Of a stretch of DNA of 64,000 bases, positions 32,776 through 42,264 are shown one piece after another. The DNA comes from Nectonema munidae. Taxonomy: Eukaryota > Nematomorpha > Nectonematoida > Nectonematidae. The first letter of the stretch is position 1. Each line of letters opens with the position of its first letter. The notes beneath the pieces were generated by a model, which saw only the letters and a list, made by a program, of their open reading frames with translations, was not told the DNA's origin and did not search any database. Both the position numbers and the translations under genes were made by a program. The DNA is taken from contig JAUIRK010000005.1 of the NCBI GenBank assembly GCA_030549495.1, positions 62,001 through 126,000 on the forward strand, in the 5' to 3' direction.

Positions 32776-35700
32776 TCAATTAATGTGGCTTTTTTTACTT
32801 TTTGGAAGAGAAGGAGTCAAAGTGTACTTTTTATTGCTCAAGTACCAAAGAACGAACGGAAGCACGAGAGTCGGCGAGCTCATCGCAAAGAAGGCGATCC
32901 AATCCAACTAAAAAAAGAAAAATCTGTTTGTAGAGCTTTTCCATAAAAGTAAGGGTTTACGCTGTGAGCGGAGAAGAAGCGATTAAATTCTTTTTTAGCT
33001 AGAATACTCTTCGTGGATGGAGCTGTGGTATAGAGTAGCCTGGGTTCGGTTGCATTATCATGTGATAAATAAGAAATGACTGCTGGTCTGAAATTATAAG
33101 TACCTCCTATCTTAGGTCTGATGATGATGCTGTGCGTTACATTCGTCTGTCTGCATGATAAACTTTTAAATAGTATCTTTAATAATACAAAAGTGGCTAA
33201 ACAATTTACTCAGTAATGACATCCCATTTAGCAGGTAGTATTCCATTTATGATTTCAAATTTTTCTTGAGGCAAGTTTTCATCCGTTAATTGAATATTAT
33301 AGGCCGGACTAAAAATTTAAAAAGAATATAGTTTTTAGAGGTATTCCCTAGGGCCAAAAATAATCTTATGTTTATTATAACAAATAAAATATATAATTAA
33401 TCTATAAGTACAGTTTATTAGATGTTTATTCCAAAAAATACTTCATTTTTGAAATTGTTATAAAATACTTTATATCACATTTCAGTAAATCTTTTTTTAA
33501 ATAAAGATAAGAAACTCTTTTTATTAAATTACTGTTAATTTTTCATTTAACCCATTTACGACCAATGTTCCTATTTTGGAACATAAGTAATTTCATCTTC
33601 GTCTGCTTTTTCAATGACTTTAAATATAAATCGTCTGCGTTTTTTTTAGATATCGTCTGCTTTGCTTGGTCTTAAATGGGTTAACCCATTTACGACCAAT
33701 GTTCCTATTTTGGAACATAAGTAATTTCATCTTCGTCTGCTTTTTTCAATGACTTTAAATATAAATCGTCTGCGTTTTTTTAGATATCGTCTGCTTTGCT
33801 TGGTCTTAAATGGGTTAACTTATTTTTATAAAAGTAAAAGTTATTTAAAGATAATTTATGTTTTTATTATAATTTTCAAAATGTCTAACTTAAAAGAAGT
33901 AGTAGTATTGGTGCGAGTATAATTAAATTTCAGTGTCTAAAAATTACACAGCTTATTTTTGATTGTAAAACTGGAGATAAAGATAAATGAGGGATCCGTT
34001 CCAAAAGTCGAGGCTTTCACGTTGTTGCAACGACATCTACGCTCCGAAGATGCAAATTTTGACAAATGCTCCGTTCGCAAGATCGGAGACCACAACTGTT
34101 TTTTGGATGGGGCAGACCTTTATCACACCCTTTTTAGCTCATTTTTATAGATTCTTCTAAGCAAAGTTTAAAAGCTGGTTTGCTGCACAACGTTAATGTT
34201 TATGCAAACCACTCTAAAAGATCGCGATTGAGTAAGTATAGCTTTAACCTTATAAGTGCTGGGGGGCGTAAAGTGCCCCCCCCCCCTATTTTTCTCAGGT
34301 ATTAATAAGTTTTTATAAATATTTTTAATGTTACATATATATTTCAACTATGCTGAATTCAGTGGTGATGTTCAATCAAACATGTCAAAGATCGAAATGT
34401 GACAGCTCATCTCAAAAAGAAACTTTTTATCTATGTTTTTTTACGCATATACACCCATTTTCAAGCATGCTGAATTCAGCGGTAATGTTCATATTTTTTT
34501 TATATAAAAATCAATTAAGGTTATCAAAGCATTGATTTATATATGACAGCTCATCTTAAAAAGCAACTTTTTATTTAAGTAATAATATAAAGTTTTTTAC
34601 ACATATATACCCATTTTTAAGCATGTGTAATTCAGTGGTGATATTGATTTTTTTATGAAAATCAATCAAAATTGTCAAAAAATTGATTTATCCCAAAAAG
34701 AAACACCTTATCTGAATAATTATATAAAGTTTTTTACACACATATACCCGTTTTTAAGTAGGCTGTGTTTACTGGTTATATTCCTTTTTTTTAATATAAA
34801 AATTAGTCAAACCTGACAAAATAATTTAAATATGACAGCCCATGTCAAAATTAAAATTTTTATTCTTATAAGAAGTTTTTTTTATACATTTCAAGTATGT
34901 AGAATTAATTTAATGGTGATGTTCATTTTTTATGGAATCAATAAAACCTGTCAAAAAAATCGATTAAACCTGTAAATCAATGTCAAATATATAAACATAA
35001 AAATAAAGTATTTTTCTGGTAATTATTTTCTTAATTTATTTAATAAACCAACTTTAGGTGTTTAATTCACTCAAAATATTTCATTCTACAGTAACTTATG
35101 TAACTCGATAGGACCTCCATCTTTTTGGCTACAAATTCGTTATCGGCTCGTCGTCTCTACGTCATTTTATACTTTACAGTATGTAATTTTGCTATTCATT
35201 CTATGATGATCCTTTCTTGGTAGCTCTTTTTTCATTAGAAATTTATATTCTTCAATGTGTTTTCGGAAAATTTTAATGATAAAATTACTTTTTTCCTCTC
35301 TCAAAGCATTCTGATTAAAGAATCTTCTTGATGATCTTAGACTTTTTTTTTATCAGTATCGTGTATTTTATTATCAGGCCTGAATATTTGTCAACCAATC
35401 TCATTTCAAAGGTTTTTTTCTGATGAATCATTCGTGATGTTCATTGTTCAATTACAAAAAGGTGTCCCCGTTCTTCATCTAAAAAATGACCTTTGACGCA
35501 AAAGGAAAAAGATGAACAAATTCAATTTAAATTAAAAATATCTTGATAGTGACTAAATTCTGACATATTGGCATCTGTACCATTTTTGATAAATCTGACG
35601 AATTCTATATTTTTAGATTTCCTACCCATCTTAGTTAAATGTTCTTTTTCACAGTCAAAATTTTTTTGGAGCACCTAATATTATATAATTAAACCACTTC

Positions 35701-38700
35701 CTAGTTCATTAGAACATGGTAGATCGCCCATTTAGTCAAGATACATATTTTTTTTTAATTATTTGTTTTGATCACATGTTCTTTTCAATTAGTTTTCAAC
35801 TTGGTTCCTTCTCTCATACAAATCTTCAAAAGATTTTATAATACGTTTTGTTTTTTTTAATAAATATTTCACTCAAGATGATTGTATAAAGTATTATAAG
35901 CCAAAATATACAAAAAAAAAAGTATATTTTTACTATATACCTAATATGCAACGATTTTTTGTAAAATTTTTACAGAACTGATTTTCAGGCATACATTACT
36001 AATTCAATTATCACTTCGAGATATTTTTTAACCCTATTAGCCAAAATGGAGGACAGGAATAAAATAAGCATAGTCGATTTGGTATAAAAAAGATATTTTA
36101 TTTTTTTGAAGACAGTATCTAGAAGTAAACCGCAAATCTGGTTAAAGCTTTCAGATATTTTAAAACCATAAATGCTAAACTTGATTTTAAAAATTAAACG
36201 AGCATCTTAGACAGATATTTTATTTAAATTTCAAAAATATTTTTGCAGACATTAGACGTAAATCGATAATTTGATTGACACTTTCAGACATTTAAAACCT
36301 TTAAAAGCAAAAACTAATTTCATAAAATAAAATTATCATGGTCGAATTGGTAAAAAAAACATATATTTGATGTAAAATTAGAGAGAATATTTTGGGATAT
36401 AGTTTTCAGAAATAAACCGCAAATTTGATTGACACTAGCAGTAAGACCTCCAAATGCGAAAACTGCGCCCAGAAATGAAACCATCATGCTCTATTTGCTA
36501 TAAAAACATATATTTCATGTAAAATTTGAATCAATATTTTTGGAAACAAATTTTAGAACTAAACGCAAATTTGATTGATACTTATAGGTATTTTCAAATC
36601 CAAACTGCAAAAATTGAGTCCATAAATGAAACTAGCATGGTTGATTTTGTATAAAAACATATATTTCATTGTAAAATTTGAATGAATGATTTGAGACAAT
36701 TTTCAAAAGTAAACCGCAAATTTGATTAACACATAAATATTTTCAAATCCTAAATATAAAAAATGAGTCCAGAAATGAAAACAACATGATAGATTTGGTA
36801 TAAAACATATATTTTATGTAAAATATGAAGGAATGTTTTTGGAGACAATTTTCAGAAGGAAACCGCAAATTTGATTAACACTTATAGGTATTTTCAAATC
36901 CTAAATGTAAAAAATGAGTCCAGAAATGAAAATAGCATGACCGATTTAGTATAAAACATATTTTATGTAAAATTTGAAGGTATATTTTTGATCAATTAAA
37001 ATTTTGATTGACATTTTCTAAAAAGTAGCCATGATTATTGAAAAAATTAAATATATAGTGTTATGCGTTCAAAACTAATTATAAACTTTCAAGGTATTAT
37101 ATAATATAGATCATAAGTTATTAAGTAGATATAATGTCAAAATTTTGCTGAAAAATTTTAATTTTTGATTTTGATTGACAGTTTTGGACATGAAGGGGTC
37201 ATTCGACTACCATGAAAATGGTTTTAAAAGATGCAGCTAGCGATTTTAGGAAAAGTCACAAAATTTGAAGGGATATGATTCAGCCAATTTTCTACAATAA
37301 ATTTTTTAGTGAAGGCACAATAGTAAGCCCTAATAGGGTAAAGAGTCACTGATCACATGTCTAAAACTCAATGGGTTCCATGTTTGACCGTTATAAACAC
37401 GTTTTTACTGTTTCAATTCTGAAATAGCCTCACCCAAGTTTGCAGTGGCCGTTATAAAATAGAATGATGCTGATAATAAATTCTGAAAAATCAGACGCCA
37501 CAAGAAAAAAACGCAAGAGATTCATGCTTATATTAAAAAAGTTTTGTATTCTAAATTCGAAAGAGGTGAAATGTCAGAGTCGATACGCAACCGACTTAAG
37601 TTTCCGGAAATATTATCGTAGAGGCAGCATTGTACGTATCTTCAATGTAAGAGGGGAGAGAAATAAAGTGTTTCGGTTTTTTCCTGAACATGGAATTATA
37701 TAAAAAGGTTACATAAGAGCAACAATAAAGTAAGAACTTTTAGAAATCATCATATTTCTAGTGAGAGTAAATCAGATGGAAAAAATGTTATCTAATATTA
37801 TATAACTATATTGCTTGTGCTCTAGACATAAATCGGCAGCGTAATTTTTATTCTTAACTTCTATACACAAATTATGTGATGAATAAATTATTATCTACTC
37901 AAAGCTACTTTGCCCCTCGCCTCAACCAACACCTATTCAACTTCCTACACATCTCAAACGCCTCGATCTTTGGCTTTACGCTCTTGGATCTCCTTCTCCT
38001 CAAACCACCAAAATACATCATCTCCCCTGGTTGCCTACCAAAGCGGCTCGGTCGCCACTGGTATGGGGATAACAAAATATCTCCCAATGGAGGCCAACAA
38101 CAATTACTTATAAATTCACATGTTATTCATAACTTCTATACACGAATAATTTTATGTACTAGAAGTTACATGACAAATAGTCCATTCGGCCAATTGTCCG
38201 TTTGCTAAAATTTTTGTTCGACCAAATGTCTATCACCGAAATGTCCAACTTTGGTCTGAAAGGGTTAAAGATTGAAACGCTTGTTTCATCTTTGATTCTA
38301 AATAAGTATAAATATGTCTTATCGATTTTGTATAATCTTTGAAAAAACACATTATGAAAGATTTCCACAAAGATTGTATAATTATAAAAAATATTTCTTA
38401 TATTTTCAGACTTTCTCAAAGTAAACAGAAACGAATTAGTTTTTTACGTTGCCTATTATTTTTTCATATTTGCAAACATTGCACAATCCAAGTCAAAGTT
38501 ATGCCATAGAAAAAAGCTATGTACAAGCCAAGCCTGTTCTAAGAGAACGAAAGCTAAATCAAGATTAATGGAAAAGAATGGAGAAGTGATGGTTATGGAA
38601 TTTATAAATTTTTCTTCAAATTTAAAATAACTTTGTTTAACAAAGAACCAGAAATTATGAGTCCTTCCTTTTCTTGCCTCCCACTTTCCACTTCTAGACC

Positions 38701-38909
38701 AAACTTTGGCAAAGACAGAAAATGCGTGGATTTAATATTTAAAACAATTACGATGCTCCAGTATTGAAAATCATGTAGGTTATAAGTGAGTCCTTATCTT
38801 CAGCCATATAAACATTATCAATAGATTTTGATGCAGCTAAAGTTGCCATATTTTGTCCATTTGTTGTAGAAAAGAAAAGATGCAAGTAAAAAGATATTAA
38901 GAATAACAT
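32776..38909 (-). CDS. SSR2: Translocon-associated protein subunit beta, complete, four exons
   Basis: Membrane subunit of the TRAP complex beside the Sec61 channel of the ER. Minus-strand exons: 38909-38752, 33308-33210, 33150-32961, 32907-32776; all introns GT-AG, phases 2, 2, 0. Total 579 nt, 192 residues (human about 183). Signal peptide MLFLISFYLHLFFSTTNG; luminal domain with TLAASKSIDNVYMAEDKDSL, AYNIQLTDENLPQEKFEIIN, GILPAKWDVIT and the glycosylation sequon NVTHS at the place of the conserved NVS; RPAVISYL; KKEFNRFFSAH; then the membrane span (DWIAFFAMSSPTLVLPF, VLWYL) and a basic cytosolic tail ending KSKKSHIN. No break anywhere. Intron 1 is 5.4 kb and full of repeats; introns 2 and 3 are 59 and 53 bp. 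An acceptor-like TTTTTTTTATAG ends 9 nt before the ATG. Confidence 0.96.
33551..33680 (+). repeat. TTAA MITE doublet, first copy (130 bp)
   Basis: Flanked by TTAA 33547-33550 and 33681-33684. Ends CCCATTTACGACCAA and TTGGTCTTAAATGGG are inverted. Contains TCCTATTTTGGAACATAAG, ATATAAATCGTCTGC and GATATCGTCTGC. No coding capacity; piggyBac-type MITE in SSR2 intron 1. Confidence 0.95.
33685..33814 (+). repeat. TTAA MITE doublet, second copy (130 bp)
   Basis: Directly follows the first copy, using the same TTAA (33681-33684), with its own TTAA at 33815-33818. The two copies are the same length and differ only in the lengths of two T runs. Confidence 0.95.
33819..34325. other. SSR2 intron 1: unassigned, with a GC hairpin at 34263
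   Basis: GGGGGGC GTAAAGT GCCCCCC (34261-34281) forms a perfect 7-bp stem with a 7-nt loop. 33990-34110 is GC-richer and partly open on the plus strand but unrecognised. Confidence 0.5.
34326..35000 (+). repeat. Diverged copies of the 150-bp satellite
   Basis: About four to five degenerate units containing TGCTGAATTCAGTGGTGAT, GACAGCTCATCTCAAAAAG and TACACATATA-CCCATTTT words, the same order as in the array at 50.5-53.6 kb but clearly more diverged. Lies in SSR2 intron 1. Confidence 0.9.
35001..36027. other. SSR2 intron 1: unassigned apart from the repeat at 35300
   Basis: AT-rich intron; holds the dispersed repeat 35300-35510 (partner of 17701-17940) and nothing else recognisable. Confidence 0.45.
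35300..35510 (+). repeat. Dispersed repeat, partner of 17701-17940
   Basis: Same ordered words as at 17.7 kb (AAAGCATTCTGATTAAAGAA, CATTCGTGATGTTCATTGTT, GTTCTTCATCTAAAA), with small gaps between the copies. Confidence 0.8.
36032..37338 (+). repeat. piggyBac-like MITE whose interior is a ~150-bp tandem array
   Basis: TTAA at 36028-36031 is followed by CCCTATTAGCC; the other end is GCCCTAATAGGG at 37327-37338 followed by TAAA. Between them, at least six degenerate units each hold AAACCGCAAATTTGATT (36128, about 36258, 36414, 36561, 36712, 36861; spacing 130-156 bp), then TTTTCAAATCC, GAGTCCAGAAATGAAA and ACATATATTTTATGTAAAAT. Not related to the satellite at 50.5 kb by eye despite the similar period. 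Single units occur at 45400-45600 (inverted) and 60950-61110. Confidence 0.75.
37339..38751. other. SSR2 intron 1, exon-1-proximal part, with a GC island
   Basis: 37890-38100 is much richer in G and C than its surroundings and is flanked by imperfect direct repeats AACTTCTATACACAAATTAT (37857) and AACTTCTATACACGAATAAT (38131), so it looks like an insertion; several frames are open but unrecognised. 38170-38265 repeats the words GTCCATTCGGCCAA, GACCAAATGTC and CCGAAATGTCC, a pattern seen in many MITE termini. Confidence 0.5.
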
Positions 38910-38997
38910 TTTAAAATTCTATAAAAAAAATGAAACATTAGTGAAATAATTGTAATTCAGTAAGTAGCTAAAATGTTTATATAATTTTATTGTTGAT

Positions 38998-39475
38998 ATG
39001 ACGTTTCAAACAGGAATATTTCAACCAGAAGACATTTCAAGTTTCAACAAAAGAATGTTTGAACACTAAGAAATTAAAACCTGATAAGTGTATTTGGTCT
39101 TTTTTTATTTAAGTTATTGAAAGTGTTCCATATATCGCTAAATCCAAACCTTTTTCAATAGATAGAAAGCTTTAAACCATGTACATAAAATTGGTGGCCA
39201 AAAAATTCGGTCTCAGGAAACTTATAATGGAAAATTCGGTCTAAGAAAACTGGGCCTCAATAAAACTTTTTGAAATTTAAAAAAAAAATGTTAATTGAGT
39301 TAGTTAGCTCTTTCAAATTAACCGGTTTCCGCGAGTTATATAATCGATTGAGAGACACAATATTTTATAGGGATAATTCCAAATAACTAAGATATTTTTT
39401 ATCTAGTTAAAAAATTTATTGTTGAAATATTCTTTAAAATGTCCTTTCGTTGATTTGACCCTTGGTTGAAACGTC
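38998..39475. repeat. Inverted-repeat element (MITE) with GACGTTTCAA ends
   Basis: Left side GACGTTTCAAACAGGAATAT and CAACCAGAAGACATTTCAA; right side, read in reverse complement, GACGTTTCAACCAAGG with GGACATTTTAAAGAATATTT. About 480 bp, no coding capacity, just upstream of SSR2. Target duplication not resolved. Confidence 0.55.
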
Positions 39476-39932
39476 GTAGAACCGATTTTAACATAGTGTT
39501 TAATACTTAGTATATAAATCAAATCCCCTACCCTACAAGAGTTAAAATTTATGTATATGCCTATATCTCGGGCAGATGCTCGTCTTTAACCAAGAAATAA
39601 AATAAATAAATAAGAAAGTATAAGAATACGACTTACAGACATACTGCTTATTGGCGACAAGTTTTTTGGAAAAGGGTTTTTTCCAAAATAGTCAATAGAT
39701 CAATAGTTTTAACAATTTCACATTCTATAGTTACCTCTTAGAATACAGAAAAGGCTTCAAATAGTAACTCTTTCAATGCTTGTGGAGAGCCTAAGTAAAT
39801 AAGAAAAGTAATATGGAAAGTTCGTTGGTGGAGCCAAAGGCTTTTTCGACCCCCTTGAAATCACATGAGGGGGGGGGGGGGGCGTCGCCCCTGATATAAT
39901 AGTCGTTAGTTATAATTACTATATTTAACTTA
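39476..39932. other. Unassigned; poly-G tract with palindrome
   Basis: A run of 14 G (39869-39882) is followed by CGTCGCCCCTGATATAA, which resembles the end of a hAT-type element. Nothing else was recognised. Confidence 0.45.
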
Positions 39933-42264
39933 ATGTGAAACCTCTCTAAACCGGCTGTTTTAAAAAGTCCCTGCAAATGCATATCTGTTTGCAAAGAAAT
40001 ATGACACGACCGTACACCGGGCACTTATTTGAATCACTGTTATACATATTATAATGGGAATTAACCCCTCCAAACCGGACATACTTTAGATAAGTTATCA
40101 AAAAGCATAAAAATAAGGAGGGTGGTGATACATATGAAAAAGATGAAAACGACTCTATAATGTATATAAGGCTATTACATACAACTCACACTAACATACG
40201 CAGAGATGTTAGTAGTCTTTCACGATAGTATAATCTAGGGGCCAACAACACAAACAATTGACATCTATTTAGAGCACATTTTCAAACTAAGCAGTAAGTA
40301 AATCTGTTAAAATTACATTAGTCTTTTTTATGCTTGTTTGAATTACTTCCGTTATATTTTTATACAGAGATATAGTTATAACTAATTCTTATTCTTAAGA
40401 TCAAAAACACAATAACAGTAACAAACTTTTAAGTTATTATAAAAGGATACATTACAACTCACTCAAACTAAAGCAACTAATTTTATTTTGTTATTGGACT
40501 TTTATATCATGTCCCAATCAACAAAACGTTCTCGTCAAGAGTTGTCTCTGGAAGACAAAATTAATCTAATTAAAGACAATGATGTAATTCCAAAAATGTC
40601 AAAGAAAACTAGCCGAAAAACACAAACTTGGAAAATCGACAGTAGACGACATACTACGTAAAAAACGAATATCTGGAGAAATATGAAACTAATGCCAACA
40701 TAAAAAAACAAAGATTCAATACAAAATGTAAATATTTTGACATAAACGATATAGTATGGAAGTGGTTTTGCACGGCTCGAACAAAAAATATACGAATCTC
40801 TGGACCAATTATTTAAGAGAAAGCGCGTTTTTTGGCAAAAGAATTAAAATGAGATGACTTTAAAGCATCAAACGGATGGCTGGAAAGATGGCGTATTCGT
40901 TATTCTAGTAAAGCATATAAAGTATCTGGAGTAACTAGCACTGTAATTGATGATTCAAGATTTCAAAAACCGTCTTAAAGAAATTACACACACCAGCTGA
41001 CATTTTCAACTGTGATGAAATAAGTTTATTTTTTTTGTGCTTTACCTGATAAAACACTTTCAGTGAAAAGCCATTGCTGCAAAGGTGGAAAAAAGTCAAA
41101 AGACAGATTGACTGTCATGCAGTTCAACTGGAGAGAAACGTATGCCTTTAGTGATAGGTAAATACATTTTTATTTTCAGGAGTTTATTTATTTGTTATTT
41201 TTTACAAGTAAATCAGCCAATCCTCGTTGTTTTAAAAATGTTGATAAGTCAAGTTTACCAGTCATTTACTGCGCAAACAAAAAATCGTGGATGACATCCG
41301 TTTTGTTTGTTGACAATAAAATGAAAGTTCAGAATCGAAAAATATTAATGTTTTTGGACAATGCTTGTTCACACACAAAAGATTTGAGACTCAGCAACAT
41401 TACACTCAACTTTCTACCACCAAATACCTACCTTTGCCCTCCAGCCACTTGATCAAGGTATTATAAGATCATTTAAAGCACACTATCGCAAAGCTATGAT
41501 AACTTGTCTTCTTACTAAAATCGACACTTCAATTTCAACTCGAGAAATTTGTCAACAAATTTCTATTTTTTACTCTATTCACTGGATTAGAAAAGCTTGG
41601 GATAATGTAAAAGAAAGCACAATTAGAAGATGTTTTGCGTCAGTTGGATTTTTAAATGGTCTACAATTAAACATAGCAGTCTCTGATGATGATGATGCCC
41701 ATTATTATCAAGTTTCTACACTAGCTAAAGAGCTTGTAGTAGAAAACATTGATTTAAATTTTCATGAAAACTTACCAATCGAAGATGATTCTAATATAAT
41801 GGGGAAGGAAACCTCATTGTTGATTATTTACCAGAGCAACCTAATCTTGAAAGTGAAATTAATGATAATGATGCTGATGATATAGCTGTTGAAAAACTAA
41901 CAGTTATTCTATCTCTTGAAGAAACTCTTCAAAATTTTAAAGAAATTTACCAAACTACAACAGTAAAGCCAATTTTACCAAAAACTTTATCTATCATTAC
42001 AAACTTAGAAGAGCTAATTGTTAAAAAGCGTCTCAGACATAAACAAACAACAATGGAAATGTTTTTAAAAAGATAAATCTTTTGTTTTTCTTCAATAAAG
42101 TACTTTTTAATCTTGTAAATTATCCATTTTTCACATTTATTGAAATTTTATTGATAAAGTTATTGATTGATAATTTTTATTAAAATATTCATTAAACCGG
42201 CCACCTCTATAAATCGGCCATTTTTTTCGGTCCCATCAATGGCAGGTTTAGAGAGGTTTCACTG
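39933..42264 (+). mobile_element. Tigger/pogo DNA transposon, nearly full length, inactive
   Basis: Inverted ends TGTGAAACCTCTCTAAACCG and GGTTTAGAGAGGTTTCACTG, TA on each side (39931-39932, 42265-42266); 2332 bp. The transposase starts at about 40509 (MSQSTKRSRQELSLEDKINL, pogo-type HTH), with a CENP-B-like HTH scrap (ASNGWLERWRIR, near 40870), then ADIFNCDEISLFF (first Asp, about 41005), SANPRCFKNVDKSSLPVIYC, MFLDNACSHTKDL (second Asp, about 41350), the expected L-Q-P-x-D-Q-G region disturbed at 41440, FKAHYRKAMITCLLTKIDTS and IHWIRKAWDNVKESTIRRCF. Several stops and frame shifts; an extra segment of about 55 bp sits between VIG and KSANP at 41160-41212. Confidence 0.93.

Noticed and set aside
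33206-33308. A terminal exon ending in ILPAKWDVITE and a stop at 33206
   Set aside because: The apparent stop TAA overlaps a donor (GA/GTAAAT). Splicing to the acceptor at 33151 continues in frame into the next SSR2 exon, so this is an internal exon.
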